Assembly (NCBI RefSeq): GCF_028640845.1
Contig: NC_080546.1
Coordinates: 79,997,757 to 80,061,756 of the forward strand
Length of the DNA stretch: 64,000 bases
Reading direction: 5' to 3'
Source: Ahaetulla prasina
Taxonomy: Eukaryota; Chordata; Lepidosauria; Squamata; Colubridae
Shown: piece by piece, positions 1 to 10,504 of the stretch
Layout: each line of letters starts with the position of its first letter
Position numbering within the stretch: the first letter of the stretch is position 1
Notes under the pieces: generated by a model
The model's input: only the letters and a program-made list of their open reading frames with translations
What the model was told of the DNA's origin: nothing
The model's database searches: none
Translations under genes and position numbers: made by a program

Positions 1-219
1 CTATCATTGCCAGCCATCACATGTGAAACAGCTTGAATTACTCAGGAATTGCTAATGTGTATAAAAACTTCAGCACAAAACGTCATTCCTGTGTTTGAAC
101 CACACAGGCTTGCTATGTAAATTTTGTAGTCTTATAATGGATTTGCAGAAATATTTTTCCCATTACGAGGCACATACTTTCCTAAATCAAGCCCACATGA
201 CATTCAAAATTGGTATCTA

Positions 220-475
220 TGATGTCTGTCTTTCTGTCTGTCTGTATATCTATCTATCTATCTGTCTCTATCTATCTATATCTATCATCTACCTATCTAA
301 CTAACTACCTACCTATCATCCATCCAGCCATCCATCCTTTTCACTCACTCACTCTCTTTCTCTCCCTACCTACTTAATCCATCCATCCATCCATCTATCT
401 ATCTATCTCTATCATCTATCTACCTACCTACCTACCTATCATCCATCCATCTACCTACCTACCTATCATCCATCC

Positions 476-508
<33 letters not shown>

Positions 509-545
509 CCTACCTACCTACCTATCATCCATCCATATCTGTCTG

Positions 546-612
<67 letters not shown>

Positions 613-781
613 CTATCTATCTATTTATCTATCATCTACCTATCTATCTATTTATCTATCTATCTTTCTCTCTCTACCTACCTATCATCCATCCATCCAT
701 CCATCTATCTATCTCTATCATCTATCTACCTACCTACCTACCTATCATCCATCCATCTACCTACCTACCTATCATCCATCC

Positions 782-818
<37 letters not shown>

Positions 819-855
819 CCTACCTACCTACCTATCATCCATCCATATCTGTCTG

Positions 856-920
<65 letters not shown>

Positions 921-983
921 ATCTATCTATTTATCTATCTATCATCTACCTATCTATCATCTACCTATCTATCTATCATCTAC

Positions 984-1032
<49 letters not shown>

Positions 1033-1078
1033 ATCTATCTATCTACCTACCTACCTACCTATCATCCATCCATCTATG
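220..1078. repeat. Compound tetranucleotide microsatellite (CTAT/CTAC/CATC/CT)
   Basis: About 850 bp of interleaved CTAT, CTAC, CATC and CTGT tetramers with two CT-dinucleotide blocks (about 475-510 and 780-820). The small ORF across its left edge is low-complexity and not a gene. The array contains an internal tandem duplication, described under findings. Confidence 0.97.
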
Positions 1079-1685
1079 GATGGAAATAAGAGGGTATTTT
1101 AACATAACAAAAACAAAATAACAGAGTTGGAAGTCATGGATCTCTTGCACAAGCAGGAGAGATTATACCATTCTGGACAAATGGCTATCCAGTCTCTTGT
1201 TACACATGTGCACACATGCGCACATACGCATACACGCACACACAAACTCTCTCATAGTAATGTCAGAAGAAAAGATGGGGAAAATGCATAATCCCAAAAC
1301 TCACTATATCGGGAAATGAAGTTGCTTCAGTAACTTATTCTAGATGGCATCTGCCTACATTTCTCTTTTCACTTGGTTTTAAAGGAAATCTAATTTCTTA
1401 TGCATATTTTCACAACTAACAAGATAATGTTGAATCATGAGATTTTCTAATTCAGTGGTGGGGATTATAACTGTATTAATCAATTAATCAATCAATCAAA
1501 TATTTATTTTAGCATAGAGTAGAACAGAACATATGTGTAGACAGCTTTTGAGCATAATGCTAGAAACAAGAAACACATATTATTTGGTAGTATGCCCCAT
1601 TAAAATGACTGAATGCTATATCTGCTATATCATTTCTTGTGCTGGAAGAAAATTCATCAGGAAGAAACTTTCAGGGGATTGCATA
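1079..1685. other. Gene-free stretch, presumed SCFD2 intron
   Basis: AT-rich sequence with a short degenerate CA/CG-rich stretch near 1205-1245. I see no exon, no RNA gene and no recognised repeat. It is assigned to an SCFD2 intron only because SCFD2 3' exons lie downstream on the same strand. Confidence 0.5.
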
Positions 1686-1722
1686 TGTGTGTGTGTGTAT
1701 GTGTGTGTGTGTGTGTGTGTGT
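1686..1722. repeat. (GT)n microsatellite
   Basis: About 37 bp of GT repeats with one interruption, abutting the 5' edge of a CR1 fragment. Confidence 0.95.
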
Positions 1723-2152
1723 AGTGCAGAGAAGAGCAACAAAGATGATTAGGGGACTGGAGGATAAAACATATGAAGAACGGTTGCAGGAACTCGGTAT
1801 GCCTAGTTTAATGAAAAGAAGGACGAGGGCAGACATGATAGCAGTGTTCCAATATCTCAGGGGCTGCCACAAAGAAGAGGGAGCCAAGCTATTCTCCAAA
1901 GCACCTGAGGGTAGAACAAGAAGCAATGGGTGGAAACTGATCAAGGAGAGAAGCAACTTAGAACTAAGGAGAAATTGCCTGACAGTTAAAACAATTAATA
2001 AGTGGAACAACTTGTCTCCAGAAGTTGTGAACGCTGCAACACTGGAAATTTTTAAGAAAATGTTGGATAGACATTTGTCTGAAATGGTGTAGGGTTTCCT
2101 GCCTGGGCAGGGGGTTGGACTAGAAGACCTCCAAGGTCCCTTCCAACTCTGA

Positions 2153-2207
<55 letters not shown>

Positions 2208-2215
2208 TATAGAAT
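1723..2215 (+). mobile_element. CR1 LINE 3' end (C-terminal reverse transcriptase remnant)
   Basis: An open frame to 2092 encodes the conserved C-terminal tail of CR1 reverse transcriptases. It begins VQRRATKMIRGLE, contains RGCHKEEGAKLF and ends with HLSEMV before a stop. The CR1 3' UTR signature GACCTCCAAGGTCCCTTCCA follows, then an (ATT)n tail (2150-2206). The copy is 5' truncated and has no catalytic YADD motif, so it is dead. The ORF is transposon-derived, not a host gene. Confidence 0.93.
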
Positions 2216-3360
2216 AGAATAGAATAGAATAGAATAGAATAGAATAGAATAGAATAGAATAGAATAGAATTTTTATTGGCCAAGTGTGATTGGACACACA
2301 AGGAATTTGTCTTGGTACATATACTCTCAGTGTACATAAAGAAAAACAAAAGATACCTTCATCAAGGTACAACATTTACAACACAAATGATGGTCATAGG
2401 ATACAATTTAACACTTAATGATAGAATAGAATAGAATAGAATTTTTATTGGCCAAGTGTGATTGGACACACAAGGAATTTGTCTTGGTGCATATGCTCTC
2501 AGTGTACATAAAAGAAAAGATACGTTCATCAAGGTACAATATTTACAACACAATTGATGGTCAATATATCAATATAAATCATAAGGATTGCCAGCAACAA
2601 GTTATAGTCATACAGTCATAAGTGGAAAGAGATTGGTGATGGGAACTATGAGACGATTAATAGTAGTGCAGATTCAGTAAATAGTTTGACAGTGTTGATG
2701 GAATTATTTGTTTAGCAGAGTGATGGCCTTCGGGGAAAAACTGTTCTTGTGTCTAGTTGTTCTGGTGTGCAGTGCTCTATAGCGTCGTTTTGAGGGTAGG
2801 AGTTGAAACAGTTTATGTCCAGGATGCGAGGGATCTGCAAATATTTTCACGGCCCTCTTCTTGATTCGTGCAGTATACAGGTCCTCAATGGAAGGCAGGT
2901 TGGTAGCAATTATTTTTTCTGCAGTTCTAATTATCCTCTGAAGTCTGTGTTTTTCTTGTTGGGTTGCAGAACCGAACCAGACAGTTATAGAGGTGCAAAT
3001 GACAGACTCAATAATTCCTCTGTAGAACTGAATCAGCAGCTCCTTGGGCAGTTTGAGCTTACTGAGTTGGCCCAGAAAGAACCTTCTTTGTTGTCCTTTT
3101 TTAATGATGTTTTTGATGTTAGCTGTCCATTTTAGATCTTGCAATATGATAGAACCTAGAAATTTGAAGGTTTCTACTGTTGATACTGTGTTGTCTAGTA
3201 TTGTGAGAGGTGGGAGTATGGAAGGGTTTCTCCTAAAGTCTACCACCATTTCTACGGTTTTGAGTGTGTTCAGTTCCAGATTGTTTTGGTTGCACACAAG
3301 GCTTAATACAACACTTAATGATAAGCATAGGGTACAAATAAGCAATCAGGAACAATCAAT
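2207..3360 (-). mobile_element. CR1-L3 ('Snake1'-type) LINE 3' part with (AATAG)n tail
   Basis: On the minus strand an open frame (3345-2704) encodes the C-terminal part of a CR1-L3 type reverse transcriptase. Recognisable blocks are VVDFRR, FYRGIIESV, IRTAEKII, LPSIEDLYTARIKKRA and SFSPKAI. The 3' UTR motif complementary to TTGGCCAAGTGTGATTGG and an AGAAT/AATAG pentamer tail (2213-2268) follow. The 3' end is present twice (about 2265-2410 and 2440-2570), so a second tail is embedded. It is 5' truncated and inactive. CR1-L3 elements are known to seed AATAG microsatellites in snakes. Confidence 0.9.
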
Positions 3361-3416
3361 ATCAATATAAATCATATATAATATACATTATACATAATAT
3401 ATTATATATATATATA

Positions 3417-3665
3417 AGAGTCACAGTGGCGCAGTGGTTAAAATGCAGTAGTGCAGGCTACTTCTGCTGACTGCCGGCTGCCTGCAATTTGCCAGTTAGA
3501 CTCTCACCAGACTCAAGGTTGACTCAGCCTTCCATTCTTCCCAGGTTGGTAAAATGAGAACCCAGACTGTTGGGGGCAATAGGCTGACTCTGTAAACCGC
3601 TTAGAGAGGGCTGTAAAGGACTGTGAAGCGGTATATAAGTCTTAAGTGCTATTCCTATTGCTTTA
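3417..3665 (+). mobile_element. tRNA-derived SINE with MIR/CORE-like middle
   Basis: The 5' end carries a tRNA A-box-like GTGGCGCAGTGG. A core with TTGACTCAGCC and GTAAAATGAGAACCCAG resembles the MIR/CORE-SINE core. The 3' tail is AGCGGTATATAAGTCTTAAG with CTATTGC-like ends. The same family recurs at 4345, 6541 and 46318. It is a retrotransposed copy and not a functional tRNA gene. Confidence 0.85.
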
Positions 3666-3917
3666 TGCAAACATATACATGTACATATTCTATCCATTTT
3701 ACCATCTCACATTACACCAGCCATGGTAGATTGTAGCCCATAATTTTTAACGATGAGAGCTTCATCCTGCAGTTTATTGATTCAGGATAATAAGAATGTT
3801 GCACAGAAGCCAGTTGATAATTTATCAGCCCACAGGACCAGCTTGGTAGATTAGAAACCATAACCAAGGAAGGAGCCTTCATACGTCAATGGGTTAATTT
3901 GGAATGCAAAAACAACA

Positions 3918-4035
3918 GAGGAGGAGGAGGAGAAGGAGGAGGAGGAGGAGGAAGAAGGAGAAGAAGAAGAAGAGGAAGAGGAAGAAGAGGAGGAAGAGGA
4001 AGAAGAAGAGGAGGAAGAGGAAGAAGAAGAAGAAT
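3918..4035. repeat. Purine-rich GAG/GAA trinucleotide tract
   Basis: About 115 bp of GGA/GAA triplets on the plus strand. The Arg/Lys/Glu-only and Pro/Leu-only ORFs over it are composition artefacts. Confidence 0.95.
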
Positions 4036-4344
4036 CACATCATTAAAGATATTTATGACAAGTGTCAAATGGAAACTCAACCTTAAATGATGTAACTGCA
4101 ACAATGAGCAGTAGTGAATGTCCAATACTATCACTAAAGCCACGGTTGTGAACAGAATTTAGGTAGAATTGGGTATGATCGGACAAGTCTGTTCTAAAGC
4201 TGCAGAGCTTTCTGTTCTGCATCGAAGCTTGTAGCCACACTTCTATTTCCAGATTCGCTGTGTTTTAATTCTGACCTTTCTCTAAGGAACCGAACCCAAA
4301 ATCGGTACTGACATCTCCACACATGCGTCTGTGTATTGTTTGCT

Positions 4345-4562
4345 CACTGCCAGGAGTTCGATTCTGACTGGCTCCAAGTTGACTCAGCCTTTCATCCTTC
4401 CAAGGTCAGTAAAATGAGGATCCAGACTGTTGAGGGCATTCTTTATTTATTTATTTATTTATTTATTTATTAAATTTTTATATTCTGTTGACATAAACTG
4501 CCCGGTGAATGTTGTAAAGCACTTTGGGGCAATATATAAGCCTAGTTGCTATTGCTATTGCC
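4345..4562 (+). mobile_element. tRNA-SINE fragment interrupted by a (TTTA)n tail
   Basis: A 5'-truncated copy of the 3417 SINE. The core TTGACTCAGCC and GTAAAATGAGGATCCAG is followed by a (TTTA)n stretch (4441-4480) and then the usual tail GGCAATATATAAGCC. The internal (TTTA)n suggests a partial LINE tail inserted in the SINE. Confidence 0.75.
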
Positions 4563-4684
4563 ACTGAAAAACTGATTTCACTGCTCTGCATGGAAACTTC
4601 TGCATTGTACACATGGAGAAGGAGGAAGACTTGGGTAATACATTTAGATGCAAACCTATTTTAGTGTTAAACTAGCTTCTATGC

Positions 4685-5365
4685 ACCTCTATAACTGTCT
4701 GGTTTAGTTCTGCAACCCAACAAGACAGACACAGACACAGACATCAGAGGATAATTAGAACTGCAGGAAAAACAATGGCTACCAACCTGCCTTCCATTGA
4801 GGACCTGTATACTGCACGAGTCAAAAAGAGGGCTGGGAAAATATTTACCCCTCACATCCGGGACATAAACTGTTTCAACTCCTACTCTCAAAACGACGCT
4901 ACAGAGCACTGCACACCAGAACAACTAGACACAAGAACAGTTTTTCCCCGAACGCCATCACTCAGCTAAACAAATAATTCCCTCAACACTGTCAAATTAT
5001 TTACTACGTCTGCACTACTATTAATCTTCTCATCATTCCCATCACCCATCTCCTTCCACGTAGGACTGTATGATTGTAACTTTGCTGCTTGTATCCTTAC
5101 GATTTATATTGATATTGATTGTTTCCTGATTGTTTATTTGTACCCTATGACTATCATTAAGTGTTGTAACTTACGATTCTTGATGAACGTATCTTTTCTT
5201 TTATGTACACTGAGAGCATATGCACCAAGACAAATTCCTTGTGTGTCCAATCACACTTGACCAATAAAAATTCAATTCTATGCTATGCTATGCTATGCTA
5301 TGCTATGCTATGCTATGCTATGCTATGCTATGCTATGCTATGCTATGCTATGCTATGCTATGCTA
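4685..5365 (+). mobile_element. CR1-L3 LINE 3' end with (CTATG)n tail
   Basis: The plus strand encodes the same C-terminal L3 reverse transcriptase block as 2704-3345 (LPSIEDLYTARVKKRAGKIF). The L3 3' UTR (TGTGTGTCCAATCACACTTG) follows, then about 18 copies of the pentamer CTATG at 5278-5365. The tail differs from the usual AATAG by base changes that spread through the whole array. 5' truncated and inactive. Confidence 0.9.
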
Positions 5366-6540
5366 GTATGACCATCCATCAGTCAATTAAATAATATATG
5401 CATTCCTGCCTTTTCATTTGGTAACCTAACCCTCCCCCCCTTTTAACCATATATAAATATCACTGTTGGGATGTCTAATGCAATCTGCTGCGGTAGCCTT
5501 TATGAACGAATTTGAATTTAATAACGAATGAATTATGAATTTAGTAATTTATAAATTCATATTTATTTTAAAAAGGAAAATGTATTTAAAAGAGATCCTC
5601 ATTGCATTCAATGTGGTTTATTAATATGCTTACACAACATGATTTTCCAGAAGTTGATATCTGAGATTTCTTGAGGGACTTTTTGAAGTCTCTCCAAGAT
5701 CTACCAATAATAGCAGCCACAACAGTTCCTGTACAGCTGTGTATAACTAAGGCCTTCACCTCATTAAATACCTGCAGCATCTTCATACCACAAGCCAGCC
5801 ATCATTAGCGTGATATGAAACCTAACGTAATAGTATGAGAGAAATCCACATCCTGACCTCTGGACATTCCTCTTGTATTAGTTAAGACAGCCTCATCATC
5901 AGTTCCCATAGGGACCATGAGTAAAAGATTCAGAAAGACTTCATTTTAAGAACCTGGGAGCTGAATTGGACTCTAAGGATTTAAAAAGGCAACTTAATTG
6001 AGTTATCCTTTGGTTGAGGATATTTCTGTCCTCAGAAATTCTCGTTAGACTGGGGAAGAATCTTACTTTCTATAAAGGTAGGTAGCTAAGTACCTCCCAT
6101 TTCCTCCCAATGTAATTTTGAACAGTGAAGATTGGCAATTTAAGAAAATACTATATGCCATTGGTGGGGAATGACCCAAGTAAAAAAAAAAATCCAGAAT
6201 CTTTGTTTGAATTCAGAAGGCTCTAACTTCCATTTAGTATGTAGGTCAAAAACTATGTGTATTCTCTCAAGACAGTCTGCTAGATAAATTTTGTTAGTGT
6301 GTTAATAGAGGAATCCTGGATCTAAATTAAGAGCAATTCATTAATCTAACTAGGACATGTTTCTGAGTTTGTTAGGTTTGGAACATACATCTGCAGCTGG
6401 GCATATAATCCGGAAAGTTATTTAAAAGAAAATAAGATTTAAATAGTTACATCCTTGTCATATTTGATATTAACTTCAAATGCACCTCTAGAGATTGGAT
6501 TTTGGGGTTTTTTTTTTGTGATTTACTCTCCAGATAAACA
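5366..6540. other. Gene-free AT-rich stretch, presumed SCFD2 intron
   Basis: No spliceable exon, RNA gene or recognised transposon seen. A short minus-strand ORF (5586-5786) has no family resemblance I can identify and no supporting context. Confidence 0.45.
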
Positions 6541-6787
6541 ATGGTAATAATAGCAATAGCACTTAGACTTATATACTGCTTCATAGTGCTTTTACAGCTC
6601 TCTCTAAGCAGTTTACAGAGTCAGCCTATTGCCCCCCAGCAATCTGGGTCCTCAATTTACCGACCTCAGAAGGATGGAAGGCTGAGTCAACCTTGAGCCT
6701 GTGAGATTGGAACTGCCGAATTGCATCTAGCAATCAATTGAAGTAGCCTGCAATGCTGCACTCTAACCACTGCGCCACCTCGGCTCT
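6541..6787 (-). mobile_element. tRNA-derived SINE (same family as 3417)
   Basis: Reverse-complement copy. The A-box-like GGTGGCGCAGTGGTTAGAG reads leftward from 6785, followed by the MIR-like core and the TATATAAGTCTAAGTGC tail at the low-coordinate end. The copy is close to full length. Confidence 0.88.
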
Positions 6788-6835
6788 TATAAGAGTACAA
6801 AATCCTATTAAGAGTACAAAATCTCAAAAGTTTTT

Positions 6836-7090
6836 TTTTTATTATTTACATTTATACCCCGCCCTTCTCCGAAGACTCAGGGCGGCTTACAGTGTATAAG
6901 GCAATAGTCTCATTCTATTTGTATATTTTTACAAAGTCAACTTATTGCCCCCCCAACAATCTGGGTCCTCATTTTACCTACTTTATAAAGGATGGAAGGC
7001 TGAGTCAACCCTGGGCTGGGCTTGAACCTGCAGTAATTGCAGGCTGCTGTGTTCTAATAACAGGCTTCTAACAGCCTGAGCTATCATGTA
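6836..7090 (-). mobile_element. SINE with L2-like 3' tail
   Basis: Reverse-complement element. Its core shares GTAAAATGAGGACCCAGATTG with the preceding SINE, but its 3' end is the L2-like tail GCCGCCCTGAGTCTTCGGAG ending in an A/T-rich run. The same family is at 10505 and 46740. The shared tail suggests mobilisation by an L2-type LINE. Confidence 0.8.
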
Positions 7091-7518
7091 GTGGTACTAG
7101 TCTACAAGTATTAATATTATCCCAATTATAGGTATCTTTATTTCATGCGTACTCAGCACAGAAGCAGATGTTGCGATGCATTATATGTATGGATCCAAGT
7201 AGTGCGGCCTTTTGTAATTGTGTCATTACGGGGTGAAGTAAAACCATTGTGTGGTCAACTCAGTTGATGTAACCCTCTGATAACATTGCATTTTCCAGTG
7301 CAGACCGAATTGGAACATAGTCTAAAAAAGATGTATTGTCTTGGGGATTCTTCATACATAAACTAACTTGGATGCATTTTTATTTATCTTTAATTGATTT
7401 TTAATCAATAACAAAAAGAAAAGAAACACAAAACATAAAAACGATAGTGATACATTGTCAAAAAGAAGAAAAAAGTGCTCTAATAAAAAAGTAAAAAAAT
7501 ACAACAAAACACATTGTC

Positions 7519-7554
<36 letters not shown>

Positions 7555-7591
7555 AAATACATACATACATACATACATACATACACACAAA
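7091..7591. other. Gene-free stretch ending in (GT)n and (ACAT)n repeats
   Basis: AT-rich sequence without a recognisable exon. It ends in (GT)n at about 7524-7551 and (CATA)n at about 7557-7585, immediately left of a hAT fragment. Confidence 0.6.
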
Positions 7592-7802
7592 CAGTGGTGA
7601 AATTCACATTTTTTACTAACGGTTCTGTGGGCGTGGCTTGGTGGATGTGGTGGGCGTGGCAGGGGAAGGATACTGCAATATCTCCATTCCCTCCTCACTC
7701 CTGGGGGAAGGATATTGCAAAATCTCCGTTCCCACCAGCCAAAGGTGGTATTTGCCGGTTCTCCGAACTAATCAAAATTTCTGTTACCGGTTCTCCAGAA
7801 CC
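7592..7802 (+). mobile_element. hAT-type non-autonomous element, truncated (CAGTGGTGAAAT family)
   Basis: Starts with CAGTGGTGAAATTC and contains CGGTTCTGTGGGCGTGGC and GCCGGTTCTCCGAAC. These blocks are shared with intact copies at 15931, 34060, 36427 and 45914 that have 8-bp target duplications. The right end is missing and the sequence passes straight into the palindromic element at 7803. Confidence 0.75.
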
Positions 7803-8190
7803 CGAGGTCTCACTCATCATCTTCAGGCTGGTGCTTTCGGCTTCATGCTTATGCGAGCAAAGCATGGTCGGAGCTGCCGTCTCTCTATAAATATTGGTGG
7901 GGAGGTGGGGAGTGTTGCTGTAAGCGGGTTGGTTGACTGTGTGGTTGCATTTTGATTGGTAGATAGAGTGGGTGTTTGCAGATTAGTTGGCTATAGAGAG
8001 ACAGCAGCTCCGACCATGCTTTGCCCGCACAAGCACAAAGCCGAAAGCACCAGCCTGAAGATGATGAGTGAGACCTCATCAAAACATCGCCAAGATACTC
8101 TCAACCTTACACGGGAAAAGACCCGAATATGCCAAGACCTACATACCTATACCCGTGAAAACTTACGAAAACAAATATATACATATACAT
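7803..8190. mobile_element. Palindromic Penelope-like terminal fragment
   Basis: Two inverted arms of about 87 bp (7803-7889 and 7992-8078) share CATCATCTTCAGGCTGGTGC and its complement, separated by about 100 bp. The right arm continues into CGGGAAAAGACCCGAATATG and ACCTATACCCGTGAAAAC, text also found beside the palindrome at 33830-33990. The hairpin after CTGAAGA (8055-8061) is discussed under findings. Assignment to Penelope-like elements is an inference from terminal-repeat style and the hammerhead-like core. No reverse transcriptase is present. Confidence 0.45.
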
Positions 8191-8235
8191 ATACATATCT
8201 AATGCAAACATAGTCATGTATGTTTCTAATACATT

Positions 8236-8440
8236 TACAATATATTCAGAAAGTATTCAGACCCCTTCACTTTTGTCAATTTTGTCATGCTGCAGCCTGA
8301 TTCTACAGTTCATTTTTTCTCATTAGTCTACACTCTGTACCCCATAATGACAAAGTGAAAACAGACTTTTACAAAGATCTGTAAATTTATTAAAAAGAAA
8401 AAAAAGAAACTGGAATAGCACATTGGCATAAGTATTCAGA
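8236..8440. mobile_element. Tc1/mariner-type terminal inverted repeat fragment
   Basis: The sequence has the layout of a Tc1-like terminal repeat well known from fishes. TTCAGAAAGTATTCAGACCC is at the left, then TGCAGCCTGATTCTA, CCCCATAATGACAAAGTGAA, ATTTATTAAAAAG, and a second AAGTATTCAG at the right. No transposase follows. At about 8441 the sequence changes abruptly to a GC-rich hAT-like element. Recognition is from memory of fish Tc1 ends. Confidence 0.75.
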
Positions 8441-8605
8441 ACCTTCTCCTGCCGCGCATGTCCGCTCATCTCCCGCTTGTAGGGCAGAGATCCTAAAATC
8501 AGCTGGCCGGCGGGAAGCATACACGCATGCACAGTGGAGCTGAGCTGGGCAACGGCTCGCGTGCCCGCAGAGAGGGCTCCATGCCATAGGTTCGCCATCC
8601 CAGCC
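8441..8605 (-). mobile_element. hAT-type fragment related to the element at 14150
   Basis: Minus-strand text GGATGGCGAACCTATGGCA (right end) resembles the terminus of the intact hAT copy at 14150-14552. The rest is GC-rich with GCACGCGAGCC-like blocks. The distal end is missing. Confidence 0.6.
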
Positions 8606-8624
8606 CTATAGCATTTCAGAAAGG

Positions 8625-8883
8625 TGGCTGTCCATTCTTTTCTTAAAAACCTCCAGTGGTGAAGCCCCTACAACATTTGAAGGCAAGCTGAGACCCTAGA
8701 AAGTGTACAGAGAAAAACAGCAAAGTTGATAACGGTTGTCCAATCTCTTTTTTAAAATCTCCAGTGTTGGATCACCCACAATTTCTGGTGGCAAGCCGTT
8801 CCACTGGTTAATTGTCCTCACTGTTAGGAAGTTTCTCCTTAACTCCAGGTTGCTTGTCTCCTTGATCAGTTTCCATCCATTGT
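8625..8883 (-). mobile_element. CR1 LINE 3' fragments, interrupted by a solo LTR
   Basis: Minus-strand CR1 C-terminal text (8735-8883, with GGATGGAAACTGATCAAGG and AACCAGTGGAACGGCTTGCC) preceded by an older piece at 8625-8690. The CR1 sequence resumes after the LTR at about 9472 (AAAGCACCAGAAGG on the minus strand). The two halves fit together if the LTR and one duplicated 5-mer are removed. Confidence 0.85.
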
Positions 8884-9471
8884 TTCTTGTTGTTGTGGTC
8901 CACCAGCAGCCTGCAGAGCTGGCAACGGAATCAGACAGCGATGAGGCTGAGGAAGAGCGTAGGTCAGTCCTGGAGGCTCGGGAGTGAGGTGTGGACTCCA
9001 GAGCCTCCAGAGGCTGACAGTAGTGAGGCAGAGTCACAGGAGGAGCCTGTTCCTAGTGCACGCGTGAGAAGAGCTGCCAGAAGGCAAGAGCAGCTCAAGC
9101 AAAGAGGACGACTCGGGAGTAGGGCCAAGAGATGATTGGCCCCTCTCATAAGGCTTAAAAGACCAGCAACGGCGTTTGGGCTCTTTGCCGGAAAACAACG
9201 TTGATAGCTTCGTCTTCTTGCATTTATTTTGTATCATATTTTGTATTTATTTTGTCTTTTGAAAGAAAGGCCTTTGGCAGTTTGCCTAATTGGACCAAGG
9301 TTGGTGATAAGACTGAGGAATTTGTGTTGGGAGGAATTTGCTTTAATTTAGTTGAACTAAATCTAGTTGAACTTGAATGAAGTAATTCTCAGCTGTTCGA
9401 ATAAAGTTTGTATGTTTTTACACTGATTGAGTTTCCTACTACCTACTTGGGCCTGGGTCACAACATTTGTC
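8884..9471 (+). mobile_element. Solo LTR, family LTR-A
   Basis: Begins TGTTGTGGTCC and ends GGGTCACAACA, a TG...CA structure. CATAAGGCTTAAAAG may serve as the promoter region. An AATAAAG polyadenylation signal (about 9401) and a short U5 precede the 3' end. Flanking 5-mers CTTGT and TTTGT fit a 5-bp target duplication inside a CR1 copy. Related copies are at 17358, 40272 and 45134. No internal retroviral or gypsy genes flank it, so it is a solo LTR. The family reading frame that starts at the LTR edge is broken here. Confidence 0.85.
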
Positions 9472-9751
9472 TTACCTTCTGGTGCTTTGGAATGTGTGTT
9501 CCAAATTATGTGTGCATTAGGTCTCTAGCAGTATCATAGAGGCAAGCACGAGGATGTGATGAGACACATTTGTTGTTTGGTTAGAATGCAAATCAAGGAT
9601 TAACCTCCCATTTCCTTATGAGGAAGGAGTCCAAAAAGCTAAGAGAATGTGTGGAGGCAGACAATTTAGAGATGCAGTAGAATCTTGTACAGAGTAAAAA
9701 GGGTGGGAGATATAATTTTGGGCTACCAAATCTGGTGGCCATACTCCAGAT

Positions 9752-9886
9752 CAGGGGTCTCCAACCGTGGCAACTTGAAGACTTGTGGACTTCAACTCCC
9801 AGAGTTCCTCAGCCAGCTTTGCTGGCTGAGGGACTCTGGGAGTTGAAGTCCACAAGTCTTCAAGTTGCCAAGGTTGGAGAGCCCTG
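9752..9886. mobile_element. Palindromic hAT-type MITE with 8-bp TSD
   Basis: The element is almost one long inverted repeat, from CAGGGGTCTCCAACC to GGTTGGAGAGCCCTG, with TGTGGACTTCAACTCCCAG in each arm. It is flanked by a perfect 8-bp duplication CTCCAGAT (9744-9751 and 9887-9894). This is the clearest copy of a family also at 15398, 21410, 22018, 24112, 26542 and 35086. Confidence 0.95.
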
Positions 9887-9894
9887 CTCCAGAT

Positions 9895-10504
9895 GACCAC
9901 CATATGGTAGTTTTAGATGTTTGGTCTCTCTCTCTATTGGTGGTCTTATGGATATATGCAGCCATTTCTAGTAGCTGCGTGTAAACCCTTTTGACAGTCG
10001 CTTTATGATTAAACAGAGGGAAGGAAAGATGTTGTCGATTGATTTCTTTCAAGAGAAATAAGTGACGTGTTATCTGTTCATACAGTCTATCGTTCAAATG
10101 CCTAATTATTCATCATCTCCTGAACGCCCAAGAGAAAGAAGGAAAGAATAGATAAGGGATAAGAAAGGAGGCGACACCAACTTCAAACCGATACCTCAGT
10201 GTCAAATAGGTCTGATGTGTATCATTCTGAGGGGAATGACTGAGAGTTCTTAAAATATAGGCATTTATCCTCAAAATAAGGGATTATTTTGCTGCAAAGG
10301 CAAGGATTTTTTTATCATTTTGCCTTTTTTTCTGAATCTTGAGCTTACGAGAAGGTTTCAAGAGGAATTTTTTTCCCACTTGGCCTGGAAAGGCTCAACA
10401 ATGCCAGAATAAAACGATCTCATCTGTAAAATGGGTTAATTGCCACATTCTTGAAATATCAACAGTCTGCTACAAACAAACAAAAACCCACCTTGACTGG
10501 GAAG
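9895..10504. other. Gene-free stretch, presumed SCFD2 intron
   Basis: Unique-looking AT-rich sequence. The minus-strand ORF over 9792-10097 partly lies in the MITE and shows no known domain. Nothing else supported. Confidence 0.45.

Noticed and set aside
5203..5394. Small ORF ending in repeated Met-Leu-Cys-Tyr-Ala
   Set aside because: Translation of the (CTATG)n pentamer at a LINE tail.
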